The position numbers were made by a program, and so were the translations under genes. A stretch of DNA of 64,000 nucleotides from Bradyrhizobium sp. G127 (GTDB lineage Bacteria; Pseudomonadota; Alphaproteobacteria; Rhizobiales; Xanthobacteraceae). The stretch is from contig NZ_JAKFGN010000001.1 in assembly GCF_021502575.1 (NCBI RefSeq), positions 2,232,001 through 2,296,000 on the forward strand, read 5' to 3'. Each line of letters begins with the position of its first letter. Within the stretch, counting starts at the first letter, position 1. A model generated the notes under the pieces. That model saw nothing but the letters and a program-made list of their open reading frames with translations, had not been told where the DNA came from and did not search any database. Shown here piece by piece: positions 35,857 to 43,879 of the stretch.

Positions 35857-36344
35857 TACCACGAGAGCGCTGGTTTCAGCGTCTGAAATATCCCACAGCA
35901 CAAAACGCGCGTCGCCATGTTGCGCCCCGGCCACCGGACCGCCGGCGGCGCGCTGGGACCGCGTCGATGCTGTTGCACGCCTGCGATGAGCGTCTGTCTG
36001 ATCGACGCCTGCACAGTGCAGCGAGATCGGGCCAGGACGCAGCGCGTTGTCACGTGACGTCGAGTCATCGGCTGGATCACGCAGGTTTTTTGGGCAGGCA
36101 GCGCCACCGGCGACACGCGGAGATGCTACGGGATGCCATCGTTTGCTGGGTCGCGTTTTCACCGTCGTCGATGCGCGCGCATGTCGTTGCATGATCGGTG
36201 CGGTCTGGCTCTTGCGCCGGCACGACGGCAGCCATGGTCGTCTCCATTGGTCCGTTCACGGGCGCGGACCCCACGCAACCTCGAAGGGGCGGATCAAGCC
36301 CGAGGGACGGCTGCGCCTCGATCGCCTTCCCGCAACGGCTCCGT

Positions 36345-36399
36345 CGGCTTTTTTCCCCTGCCGCCAAGCGGCGGCATTCCTCGCGAGACAAAAAAGCCG
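36345..36399. other. nested inverted repeat in a gene-free stretch
   Basis: CGGCTTTTTT at 36345-36354 pairs with AAAAAAGCCG at 36390-36399. Inside it TGCCGCC at 36359-36365 pairs with GGCGGCA at 36370-36376 around AAGC. The surrounding 35857-36514 has no gene I can support. The structure could be a terminator, a small RNA or part of the DUF736 leader. Confidence 0.45.
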
Positions 36400-36514
36400 T
36401 CTGCCGCCGTCCTCCGCTGCGCTGCGGGCCTGACGGCTGCGGGCCGATCGCTCCCGGGCCAGGACCGCCATCGAGGCCGCGATGGCGCGGCCCGACAACA
36501 GAACGGAGACCACC

Positions 36515-36826
36515 ATGGCTACCATCGGAACCTTCACCGCGTCGGACAACGGCTACACCGGATCGGTCAAGACGCTCACGCTCAACGTCAAGGCGAAGTT
36601 CGTCGCGACCGAGAAGGACAACGACAAGGCGCCCGATTTTCGCATCTTCGCTGGTGCCACCGAGTTCGGCGCTGCCTGGAAAAAGACTGCGCAGACGACC
36701 AACCGCGAATACCTCTCGGTCAAGCTCGACGATCCGAGCTTCCCGGCGCCGATCTACGCCTCGCTGGTGAAGGGCGAGGGCGACGACAGCCACACGCTGA
36801 TCTGGTCGCGCCGCAACACCGACTGA
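36515..36826 (+). CDS. DUF736 family protein (copy 1)
   Basis: The 103-aa protein starts [20 protein letters not shown] and ends [11 protein letters not shown], the complete DUF736 pattern. The family is nearly universal on alphaproteobacterial ICEs and plasmids and has no proven function. ATG 36515 follows ACGGAGACCACC. A strong intrinsic terminator lies 16 bases after the stop. A second DUF736 gene is at 42421; the two share the start and strand pattern but differ through the middle. Confidence 0.9.
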   Translation: MATIGTFTASDNGYTGSVKTLTLNVKAKFVATEKDNDKAPDFRIFAGATEFGAAWKKTAQTTNREYLSVKLDDPSFPAPIYASLVKGEGDDSHTLIWSRRNTD

Positions 36827-36842
36827 TCCGGCCGGATCGAAG

Positions 36843-36873
36843 CGCCCCGCCTCTTCGGAGGCGGGGCGTTTTT
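36843..36873 (+). terminator. intrinsic terminator after DUF736
   Basis: CGCCCCGCCTC at 36843-36853, loop TTCG, GAGGCGGGGCG at 36858-36868, then TTTTT. An 11-bp GC-rich stem with a T-run makes this a textbook rho-independent terminator. Confidence 0.9.
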
Positions 36874-36892
36874 CCGCGCGCGTGAAGCCAAG

Positions 36893-37270
36893 CTAGTAAG
36901 AAAAGAATGGATCGTTCTTCTGGTGCGTGCGGCAGGTTTCAAAGCGCGAGGACTTCGTCCATTTCGGCTCCGGCACTTTCTGTTTGTCCGACCTGACGAA
37001 CACGTCGGCCATCTGGGTGATCACCCGCTTCTCCAACGTGATCTTGATACCGATCTCGTGCTCGGCAGCAGCTTGCGCGCGATCGAACGCATCACGCACA
37101 GCAGCTTTGGTTTGAAAGAGACCCCACAAAGTCGTGTTTGTCAGGCGCGACAGTTTCTCGCCGGTTTTATAGACGTAAATGAGACCCTCGGCCTCCGCAC
37201 ACGACGCGAAAGCACGATAGGGCGATGGCGTCGTCGCCTTAAGATCGTAGGTCATCAGGTACTCGACCAC
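36893..37270 (-). CDS. hypothetical small protein, possibly VapD/Cas2-like fold
   Basis: I chose GTG 37270 because GAAGGG lies nine bases upstream; the product, 125 aa, starts MVEYLMTYDLKATTPSPYRA. A first strand ending in YDLK, a helix, then NTTLWGLFQTKAAVRDAFDR and a long helix recall the ferredoxin-like VapD/Cas2/SinR group. There is no solid motif, so this is only a suggestion. The gene is convergent with DUF736 and stands alone. It has a Lys-rich end (KNDPFFSY). Function unknown. Confidence 0.55.
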   Translation of the reverse strand: MVEYLMTYDLKATTPSPYRAFASCAEAEGLIYVYKTGEKLSRLTNTTLWGLFQTKAAVRDAFDRAQAAAEHEIGIKITLEKRVITQMADVFVRSDKQKVPEPKWTKSSRFETCRTHQKNDPFFSY

Positions 37271-37394
37271 GCGGAAAATCCCTTCAATCAATAATCACAC
37301 CGAAATCGTCATGCACCATAGTCGGACAGTCATGGGTGCGCCAAGGGAAAGCGCAGCGGCGATGGCGGTCTCTCACGCTTTGGAGTGAAAGTCG

Positions 37395-37641
37395 CTAAGG
37401 GCTCCGCCCTCGCGCGGGCAAGGGTAAAGCGCCGAAGCCGGCGCCGGCCGGAGCGGTTTCCCCGGTCTTCCGCGCTGTCGAGGATGTTCATAACGGCATT
37501 GTCGTCAGGCGCGTGCAGACGCGCGCAATTGCGCGCCCCTGCGGGCGGGTGATCCCCCTCTGCTCCGGCCGCCCTTGCCCTTGCTACCCCGGTCTCGCCG
37601 ACGGGCAGGGTTGCAGCGCAGCGCTGCGCTTCAACCCAAGC
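37395..37641 (+). promoter_or_regulatory. structured leader of the DUF932 gene (copy 2 of the duplicated leader)
   Basis: The 31-base block at 37395-37425 and the 46-base block at 37565-37610 are identical to the ParB-like leader. The terminal hairpin uses GGGTTG at 37608-37613 with CAACCC at 37632-37637 around the same 16-base palindrome at 37615-37630. Relative to copy 1 a G-C pair has become T-A. The middle parts of the two leaders differ, so selection seems to act on the two ends. Confidence 0.65.
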
Positions 37642-37658
37642 CCACAGGAGAATGACCC

Positions 37659-38855
37659 ATGACCATGATAACCCTGACCCAGAATGAGCAGCCTGTTTCC
37701 AGCGGCTTTCGCGTGGACGTCTCGCGCGGCGAACGCATAGGCCGTGTTTCGTCGGAATGGTTTTCCCGCCCCGATGACGAACGCTATCTCGATCTGACCA
37801 ATCTCTATGACGCGGTGCGCCGCCGCGCCGACCGCGCGCAGGCCCGCACCGTAGAGAGCCGCGCCGTAAGGGTGGAGGCGAGCCGCGACAATGCGGAGCG
37901 TCTTGCGCTCATCGTGCCGGGCCGCGATGAACCCGTCGCGCCGACGCATTGGAGCTTTGGACAATTGTGCAGCCTTGTCGGCGCGCCATCGTCTTACATG
38001 CGCCAGCTTCCCGCGCCGTTAGCCGGGATCAATCTGCAACATGGCTTGCTGTCGCATCGCGCCGAACTCGTGAAAACACTGGAGGCCGACGACGGTCGCG
38101 TCGAATTGCGCGCCGTGACCGGCCCCGATTATGGTCGCATCTGGGATCACGAGCTTGTCGCCGCCGTGATGAAAATCGCGGGCAACGGGACCGGGGACAC
38201 GCGATGGAAGGTGCCGGGTGTGCTGGATTGGGCGACCATGACGCACAACCCGTTCGTGGACATCACCAACGACACCACGACGCTCTATGCCAGCGACCGC
38301 GACGTGTTCCTGTTTCTGGTGGACGACACCCATCCCATCGAAGCAGGCCGTTTGCCGGACGGATCGCCGGATGTGTATTTCCGGGGGTTCTATTGCTGGA
38401 ACAGCGAGGTTGGATCGAAGACGCTCGGCATCGCGTCGTTTTATCTGCGCGCCGTGTGCATGAACCGCAATCTGTGGGGCGTCGAGAACTTCGAGGAAAT
38501 CATCATCCGGCATTCGAAATTCGCCGCGCAGCGTTTCGCCCACGAGGCCGCACCCGCATTGACGAGCTTCGCCAATTCGTCGCCCGCGCCGTTCATCGCC
38601 GGGATCAAGGCCGCGCGGGAGCGGATTGTCGCCCGCACCGACGACGACCGTGAGACGTTCCTGCGCAAGCGCGGCTTTTCCAAATCGGAGACGGCCAAGA
38701 TCATCGACACCGTGTTGAACGAGGAAGGCCGCCCGCCGGAAAGCCTGTTCGATTTCGTGCAGGGTCTTACCGCCCACGCCCGCACCAAAACCCATCAGGA
38801 CGCGCGCCTCGATCTTGAAGGGAGGGCCAAGAAATTGCTGGAACGCGCTGCTTAA
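37659..38855 (+). CDS. DUF932 family protein
   Basis: The 398-aa protein matches DUF932 proteins of phages, plasmids and ICEs, which resemble the LGT_TIGR03299 group. Recognisable parts are HWSFGQLCSLVGAPSSYMRQ, TGPDYGRIWDHELV, FLVDDTHPIEAGR, and YFRGFYCWNSEVGSKTLGIA followed by MNRNLWG. The role is unknown; it is often the most conserved backbone gene. ATG 37659 follows AGGAG at eight bases and the leader shared with the ParB-like gene, which implies coordinate control. A strong terminator lies directly after the stop. Confidence 0.88.
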   Translation: MTMITLTQNEQPVSSGFRVDVSRGERIGRVSSEWFSRPDDERYLDLTNLYDAVRRRADRAQARTVESRAVRVEASRDNAERLALIVPGRDEPVAPTHWSFGQLCSLVGAPSSYMRQLPAPLAGINLQHGLLSHRAELVKTLEADDGRVELRAVTGPDYGRIWDHELVAAVMKIAGNGTGDTRWKVPGVLDWATMTHNPFVDITNDTTTLYASDRDVFLFLVDDTHPIEAGRLPDGSPDVYFRGFYCWNSEVGSKTLGIASFYLRAVCMNRNLWGVENFEEIIIRHSKFAAQRFAHEAAPALTSFANSSPAPFIAGIKAARERIVARTDDDRETFLRKRGFSKSETAKIIDTVLNEEGRPPESLFDFVQGLTAHARTKTHQDARLDLEGRAKKLLERAA

Positions 38856-38861
38856 GGCACC

Positions 38862-38899
38862 GGCTGCGTCGCCGTTTCGCGGCGGCGCAGCCTCTTTTT
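38862..38899 (+). terminator. intrinsic terminator after DUF932
   Basis: GGCTGCG at 38862-38868 pairs with CGCAGCC at 38886-38892. A second GC stem (CGCCG with CGGCG) lies inside it, and CTCTTTTT follows. It ends the DUF932 transcript. Confidence 0.88.
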
Positions 38900-38916
38900 G
38901 GAATCGATATCGCGTC

Positions 38917-38987
38917 GGCCGATCCGCTGTGGCGGATCGGCCGGGCGCTGTCGCGCCGTTGCGCGCCGGGCCTGCGGCCCGGCGCGC
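38917..38987. repeat. two further strong stem-loops in tandem
   Basis: GGCCGATCCGC at 38917-38927 pairs with GCGGATCGGCC at 38932-38942 over a four-base loop. GCGCGCCGGGCC at 38961-38972 pairs perfectly with GGCCCGGCGCGC at 38976-38987 over TGC. With the terminator just before, three stable stems follow one another within 126 bases. They separate DUF932 from the convergent XRE gene. Confidence 0.7.
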
Positions 38988-39082
38988 GGATCGACACGAC
39001 CCACTATGATCACAGCCTTGATGGTCCGACAGCTCAGATGATCCGATCATGGCCACGACCGTGACTGGCACGGTCACCTTTG

Positions 39083-39316
39083 CTAATTCTTGGCCCGCGA
39101 CGGCTTCGATGCGCGCCGGAGCAGCGCATCCGGCTCGACACCGAGCACCTCGGCCAATTTACCGACCATGTCGATGGTCGCGGCGTAAACGCCGCGTTCG
39201 AGCGAACTGATATAGGTGCGGTCGACGTCCGCTTCATGCGCCAACGCCTCCTGCGACAGCCCCTTGGCGTGCCGGGTCCGGCGCAGGTTGCGGGCGAACA
39301 CCTCTCGAATCTCCAT
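39083..39316 (-). CDS. XRE-family transcriptional regulator
   Basis: The 77-aa protein is a minimal HTH: FARNLRRTRHAKGLSQEALA, then HEADVDRTYISSLERGVYAA and VGKLAEVLGVEPDALLRR. It is of the CI/Cro-like small regulators that control ICE transfer in this element family. ATG 39316 gives the usual start MEIREVFARNLRR. It points away from the DUF2285 genes and toward the DUF932 terminator; divergent control of the downstream plus-strand genes is plausible. Confidence 0.9.
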   Translation of the reverse strand: MEIREVFARNLRRTRHAKGLSQEALAHEADVDRTYISSLERGVYAATIDMVGKLAEVLGVEPDALLRRASKPSRAKN

Positions 39317-39550
39317 TCGAAAAGTGTTCGTCTTGTAGGGTATTTCACTACGGAGTATACTCGACAAACCGATCCTGTTTACCTCCTGGAATCCGACGGA
39401 ATTCGGAGGCAGACGGGACGCGGACCTCTTGACGATTTGCGGTAAAAGCCGGGCGACCTGTTAATGGCCCAAAAACTGTCATCGGTCCGAAGCAAGAGTG
39501 CCGTATTTTGCGGTAAGAATGTCGACAGATGACTGGCGCGAGTTTTCGCC

Positions 39551-39814
39551 ATGACGAAAATTACCTTTGACGACCATCCCCCCGACCTGCCGCATGTCAC
39601 GCCTTACGACGAGCGGCACCTCAAGACCTACCTTCGGCTGCTTGATGCCGATGAGGAGGGGGCCGACTGGCGTGAGGTCGTGCAGGTGATTTTCGGTCTC
39701 GACGCGGAACGCGAGCCGGATCGCGCGCGTAGCGTGCATGACAGTCATCTTGCTCGCGCACGATGGATGACCAAGGCCGGATATCGTGACCTGCTCAAAC
39801 CGCCATTTCAATGA
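39551..39814 (+). CDS. DUF2285 domain protein
   Basis: The 87-aa protein starts MTKITFDDHPPDLPHVTPYD and contains HLKTYLRLLDADEEGADWRE, then VHDSHLARARWMTKAGYRDL. This is the DUF2285 C-terminal DNA-binding module found in the activator genes of Mesorhizobium-type ICEs, where a related product (FseA) drives excision. Here it stands as a separate gene in front of a longer DUF6499/DUF2285 gene. Binding to DNA near att or tra promoters is inferred from the family. Confidence 0.85.
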   Translation: MTKITFDDHPPDLPHVTPYDERHLKTYLRLLDADEEGADWREVVQVIFGLDAEREPDRARSVHDSHLARARWMTKAGYRDLLKPPFQ

Positions 39815-39989
39815 GTTGAGTAGGCGACGTTTTTCAAAGCACCGCGCCTATTCCATCACCTTTCGCTGATCACGGTATTGCAACACGCGTTGCAGCGGCG
39901 GCGACTTCTGCGCGTGACGACACTTCCAAATACTCGGCGACGGGGAGGGGCATGCCTTGCTTGAGGCTGAGTAACGCTGGAGTGCTCGC

Positions 39990-40767
39990 ATGCCGGATGA
40001 TGAAAGTTGGCGGTCGCACGACGCGACCGCTTATCTCGATCGTGTGCAACGTGCGGGTTTCGCCTGGGAGTTCTTGCGGCGCAATCCCGACTACCGTCAA
40101 GACTACGAAGACATGAGCCGCGATGCGGCGAGTGGAACCACCATCGCGCTGGAGGCAGCCCTTGCGCTGTCCCAGCGTTGGGGGTTGAGTTTTCCCGTGC
40201 GACCCCCGGCAACGCAGCGACCGCTCGCTGGTCTTGTGGGAATTCAATGCGCTCCCGGCTGCGGTGATGCTGACGACGGCGCCGGTCGGGACCGCGTCCA
40301 CAATCACGCTCGATCGGATTCCATCGTCACTCACCATAGAACGCGAAGACGGCCGCCACATCTTGTGGCGGGAGGCGAGCGACGAGCAGAGGATCTGGAT
40401 TCTTCCCGATACGAACCCATCCGCTCCGATCGCCGCCGTTATCCCATTCGATATGCACGTGGCGCAGCGCGTCGAAGCCGTCCTTCACCTTTGGCATGGT
40501 CTGACGGATGCTGCGGTGCGCCCGGTTGCCTCGCCCCTGACGGAACAGCAGCGCCGCCGCATGATCTTGATGCTGAGGGCGCTTGACGGTCATCAGCAAC
40601 AGGTAACCTACCGCGACCTCGCCGCCACGCTGCTTGATCCGGATGTGCGGACCCAGAGCCGGCGCGACTGGCTGACCTCATCGTATCGGTCGCAGATCAT
40701 CCGGCTGGTCAAAGACGCCGTCGGTCGGATGCGGGGCGGCTACCGCGACTTGCTCATCGGCCAATAA
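39990..40767 (+). pseudogene. DUF6499 - DUF2285 regulator split by a frameshift
   Basis: The first part (from ATG 39990) encodes SWRSHDATAYLDRVQRAGFA and WEFLRRNPDYRQDY, typical DUF6499. At about 40194-40197 the reading moves by one base: removing one base continues into CDPRQRSDRSLVLWEFNALP and a complete DUF2285 end (RRDWLTSSYRSQIIRLVKDA). Joined, the protein would be about 259 aa. In Mesorhizobium symbiosis ICEs the related FseA regulator is made by programmed +1 frameshifting between msi172 and msi171, so a functional shift cannot be excluded. I list it as interrupted because the sequence alone does not prove recoding. Confidence 0.7.
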
Positions 40768-40813
40768 CCGCTGCATTGGCCATCCATCCTACAACGCTGG
40801 GCGACAACGCCCG

Positions 40814-40835
40814 GCGAACGCAGCGCTGCGTTTGC
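40814..40835. promoter_or_regulatory. palindrome upstream of the AlpA/MerR-type HTH gene
   Basis: GCGAACGCAGC at 40814-40824 is followed directly by GCTGCGTTTGC at 40825-40835, pairing with a single G-T wobble. The centre CGCAGCGCTGCG also occurs in both leader hairpins of the ParB-like and DUF932 genes, so the three may share a function. Confidence 0.45.
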
Positions 40836-40974
40836 GCGTCCTTCGCAGCGACGAGGGGGATGGACAGAAACGACAGTCGCATCTTCGGCATCCTTGTCTA
40901 CGCCTGAAATTCGCAATCGTGCGCCCGACGCGCCGTCGATCCCCGATGGCAGCCGAACCACACCGGGCGCATTC

Positions 40975-41268
40975 ATGGCTGACAACCCTGCCAATTCGCA
41001 GCAACGCTATTTGCGCACCACCGAGGCGGCGCGGTTCCTCGGCCTGTCGGGTCGCACGCTGGAAAAGCACCGCACCTACGGCACCGGGCCGAGCTATCGC
41101 AAGCTCGGCGGCCGTGTCGTTTATGCTCTCGAAGACCTGCAGGCTTGGGCCGACATCGGTCTGCGCCAGTCCACGTCCGATCAGGGCAAGGGCGTCGTCC
41201 ATGCCGCCAAACCCGTGAGCGGCCTAGGTCCGCTGGTCGGCGGCCGGTCCCCGGTGAGGCGATCATAG
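40975..41268 (+). CDS. helix-turn-helix excisionase-type protein (AlpA/MerR-like)
   Basis: The 97-aa protein has RYLRTTEAARFLGLSGRTLE, then KHRTYGTGPSYRKLGGRVVY and LEDLQAWADIGLRQSTSD. This is the winged HTH of excisionase-like proteins such as RdfS-type factors in ICEs of this family. ATG 40975 was chosen as the start of the conserved part; the upstream frame from 40894 is proline-rich filler. The DUF2840 gene starts two bases after its stop, so it opens the tra operon. It may act as recombination directionality factor or as activator. Confidence 0.88.
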   Translation: MADNPANSQQRYLRTTEAARFLGLSGRTLEKHRTYGTGPSYRKLGGRVVYALEDLQAWADIGLRQSTSDQGKGVVHAAKPVSGLGPLVGGRSPVRRS

Positions 41269-41270
41269 CC

Positions 41271-41840
41271 ATGATCGTGCGCCGACCAGCCTCCGCAGAA
41301 ACCGCGCGCGGCGAGTCACCGGGTTTACTGCATGGCACGCCCGCGCCGTGCGATCCGAGGACCACGCATCTCGCAATCGACACGCTGACGCATGTCGAAT
41401 TGACCTGGCAAGCAAAACGCGTCGAGCACCGCATCCGGTTTGGTCATCCCGTCGCCACCGCGCGGCTCGATCGTCATCGCCGCCGCGTGTCATTCGCACC
41501 TGGTGCTATTTTCGCCGTCATGCGCTGGGCGGCCAATGACTTCGGCACCGTGCAGTCGCAGATCGACATCCTCCGCGCGGTCCAGACGGAAGAGTCTTTC
41601 ACGACGGTGCCGCTGGTGCAACCGGGTGGCTTCATTCTGCTCACGATCTCCGGTTGGCCGAAAGTCGCGCGGGTCTTGCAGGCGATCGACGGTGTCGAGG
41701 CGCTCGGCATCGACCCCGCCGACGCTGCGCCCGAACATTGGCATCACATCCACAACCGCCTCAGCGTTGGCGATACGCCGCGCACTTACACGATGACGCG
41801 CCATAAGGCATGGCTCAAACGGCGGCGAGTTGCGCCATGA
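41271..41840 (+). CDS. DUF2840 family protein
   Basis: The 189-aa protein matches DUF2840, a conserved member of the ICE tra cluster with no known activity. Visible parts are LTHVELTWQAKRVEHRIRFG, then VMRWAANDFGTVQSQIDILR and GWPKVARVLQAIDGVEALGI. It lies between the HTH gene (two bases upstream) and traF (overlap of four bases), so it is co-translated with them. The first 35 residues are variable. Confidence 0.85.
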   Translation: MIVRRPASAETARGESPGLLHGTPAPCDPRTTHLAIDTLTHVELTWQAKRVEHRIRFGHPVATARLDRHRRRVSFAPGAIFAVMRWAANDFGTVQSQIDILRAVQTEESFTTVPLVQPGGFILLTISGWPKVARVLQAIDGVEALGIDPADAAPEHWHHIHNRLSVGDTPRTYTMTRHKAWLKRRRVAP

Positions 41841-42385
41841 CACCTCGCGCTGGCTATACCCTCGCTACGTCACTCGCGGTCGCAAGTCTGCTCGCGACCC
41901 TCGGCGCGAACTCACCGCCGCATTATATCTGGAATCTCACGCCGAGCGTACCGCTCGGCCTTTACGCGGTGCAGTCGCCAGACCGTCTCTATGTCACCAT
42001 GCTGGTCGTGGTGACGCCACCGGAAGCGCTGGCGACGACGTTGGCGGAGGGCGGCTATCTGCCGCGCGGTGTGCCGCTCCTCAAACGCATCTTCGCCCTT
42101 TCCGGGCAGACCGTCTGTCGTTTCGGCGTGCACATCAACGTTGACGGCATTGCAGCCGCGCCGGCGCGCGAGCGCGATCTGCGCGGCCATCCGCTGCCGG
42201 TCTGGCAAGGCTGCCGACTGATCGCCGATGACGAAATCTTCCTCATGAATTGGGACGAGCCCGACAGCCTCGACGGCCGCTATTTCGGTCCATTGCCGCG
42301 CAGCGCGGTCACCGCGCGCGCGATGCCGGTTTGGACCGACGAAGAAGGCGACGGCCGCTTCATCTGGCGCGCCCCGACGCAATGA
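41837..42385 (+). CDS. traF: TraF-type S26 signal peptidase
   Basis: The 182-aa protein has an N-terminal membrane segment (about 6-25). The S26 family catalytic pair is visible: Ser in LTPSVPLGLYAV and Lys in GVPLLKRIFALSG. TraF peptidases of conjugation systems process or cyclise the pilin TrbC in the periplasm. ATG 41837 overlaps the DUF2840 stop (ATGA). TrbC itself is not in the window, so its substrate gene should be further right. Active-site residues are intact. Confidence 0.9.
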   Translation: MTPRAGYTLATSLAVASLLATLGANSPPHYIWNLTPSVPLGLYAVQSPDRLYVTMLVVVTPPEALATTLAEGGYLPRGVPLLKRIFALSGQTVCRFGVHINVDGIAAAPARERDLRGHPLPVWQGCRLIADDEIFLMNWDEPDSLDGRYFGPLPRSAVTARAMPVWTDEEGDGRFIWRAPTQ

Positions 42386-42420
42386 CACTTCGCTTTACCC
42401 ACCCAGCAACGGAGACCATC

Positions 42421-42750
42421 ATGGCACAGATCGGCACCTTCACCCGCACCGTCGATGGATACACCGGGACCATCCGGACCCTTACGCTCAAACGCGATGT
42501 CATCATCATCGTGCCGGCGATTGCCAGCGAAACCGACAACGCGCCGAATTACCGCGTGCTTGCCGACGACGTCGAAATCGGAGCAGGGTGGAAGCGCACC
42601 GGAGACAAGGCTGGCGATTATCTCTCGCTGCTGATCGACGATCCATCATTCGGCCAACCGATCCGCGCCAACCTGTTCCAGGTGGTGAGCGGCGGTGACA
42701 CATTCCATCTGATCTGGACCCGTCCATCACGTCGCGCGCCGCGCGAGTGA
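42421..42750 (+). CDS. DUF736 family protein (copy 2)
   Basis: The 109-aa protein begins MAQIGTFTRTVDGYTGTIRT and ends FHLIWTRPSRRAPRE, the DUF736 pattern. It is about half identical to copy 1 at 36515. It is embedded in the tra operon, 35 bases after traF and five before the lytic transglycosylase, whereas copy 1 is monocistronic. Function unknown. Confidence 0.9.
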   Translation: MAQIGTFTRTVDGYTGTIRTLTLKRDVIIIVPAIASETDNAPNYRVLADDVEIGAGWKRTGDKAGDYLSLLIDDPSFGQPIRANLFQVVSGGDTFHLIWTRPSRRAPRE

Positions 42751-42754
42751 AACG

Positions 42755-43483
42755 GTGGCGCCGCTCGCGAAGCCGCTGCGCGTTGCCGTGATCGTCACCG
42801 CATCGCTTGCGGTCGTCATTCCCTTCAGGGCCCGCTGCGAGACCGCGTCGGCGCGTGTCGCCGACGCGGTCGAGCCGTGGTCGCAATTCGTCAGCGAAGC
42901 AGCCGAGCGCTTCGCGATTCCCGCGGCATGGATACGCGCCGTGATGCGGATCGAGAGCCACGGCAACGTCAAAGTCGTCTCGCCAAAGGGCGCGGTCGGG
43001 TTAATGCAGATCATGCCCGCCACTTACGCCGAACTGCGCGAGCGCTATGCGCTCGGTGCTGATCCCTACGATCCGCACGACAACATCGTCGCCGGTGCTG
43101 CCTACCTCCGTGAAATGCACGACCGCTTCGGCGCGGGCGGATTCCTGGCCGCTTATAATGTCGGCCCGGCCCGCTACGAAGACCACCTTGCGACAGGCCG
43201 TCCGTTGCCCGACGAGACCCGTAACTACGTCGCATCGCTGGCGCCGCTGCTGCCCGACGCACAATCTGGCGACAACGCGATCGTAGCCGGCGAGTTGCAC
43301 ACCTGGCGCGGAGCGTCGTTATTCGTCTCGCGGCCTCAGCGCAAATCCTCGGACACGCGGTTGTCGCTCACGCCGCAGTTATCCCCCGTTGGACATGACC
43401 GCGGTGCTGTCGATCTGTCGGCGCTCACGCCGCTTCCCGGCGGCTTGTTCGTCAAACAAGTGCCTGCACCCACCAAGCCATAA
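42755..43483 (+). CDS. periplasmic lytic transglycosylase (SLT domain)
   Basis: The 242-aa protein starts at a GTG and has a hydrophobic export signal (about 9-22, VAVIVTASLAVVIPF). The SLT goose-lysozyme-like domain shows the catalytic Glu in AVMRIESHGN. SPKGAVGLMQIMPATY, NIVAGAAYLREM and FLAAYNVGPARYEDH follow in the standard order. It opens peptidoglycan locally for the conjugation apparatus. The C-terminal 70 residues are a proline-rich tail. It is the last gene before the presumed oriT gap. Confidence 0.92.
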   Translation: MAPLAKPLRVAVIVTASLAVVIPFRARCETASARVADAVEPWSQFVSEAAERFAIPAAWIRAVMRIESHGNVKVVSPKGAVGLMQIMPATYAELRERYALGADPYDPHDNIVAGAAYLREMHDRFGAGGFLAAYNVGPARYEDHLATGRPLPDETRNYVASLAPLLPDAQSGDNAIVAGELHTWRGASLFVSRPQRKSSDTRLSLTPQLSPVGHDRGAVDLSALTPLPGGLFVKQVPAPTKP

Positions 43484-43879
43484 TCCCATCCCGTCATTTT
43501 CGTGCTTTCTCGCGCAATCGCATAAGTCAGGCTGGAGTTGCTGAGAACGCCAGCAGACGAGCGGAGGACGGCAAGATTAAAGCAAACGGTGCCCTTCGGT
43601 GCCCGTTTGCAAAAAAGCGTTGTCTGCACATTGGTTAGCACGAGGTAGAGCATGCGGGCGAGATCGTAGCGATGTGTGCTTCAGCAATTTGATGAATGAT
43701 CTCAACGCTCGGAGCGGTACCGCTCCATATTTGCTGTTTCGCGACCACCTCTTCGCGACGCCGTCGCAACGATAGGGGCGGCGATCGCTGCGCCGCCGAT
43801 CTCCTGTATTTGCGCGCGCCGTTACGACGGTCGCTTAAACAGTCTTGCGCCTTGCTGTCGTGTCCGCATTCTTGCTCGC
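43484..43879. other. gene-free gap before the relaxase; candidate oriT region
   Basis: These 396 bases hold no gene I can support. The most marked feature is the inverted repeat GCAAACGG at 43582-43589 with CCGTTTGC at 43603-43610, followed by an A-run. Origins of transfer usually lie immediately upstream of the relaxase gene and contain such a repeat beside the nick site. No known nic sequence is recognised, so the assignment is positional. Confidence 0.4.
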
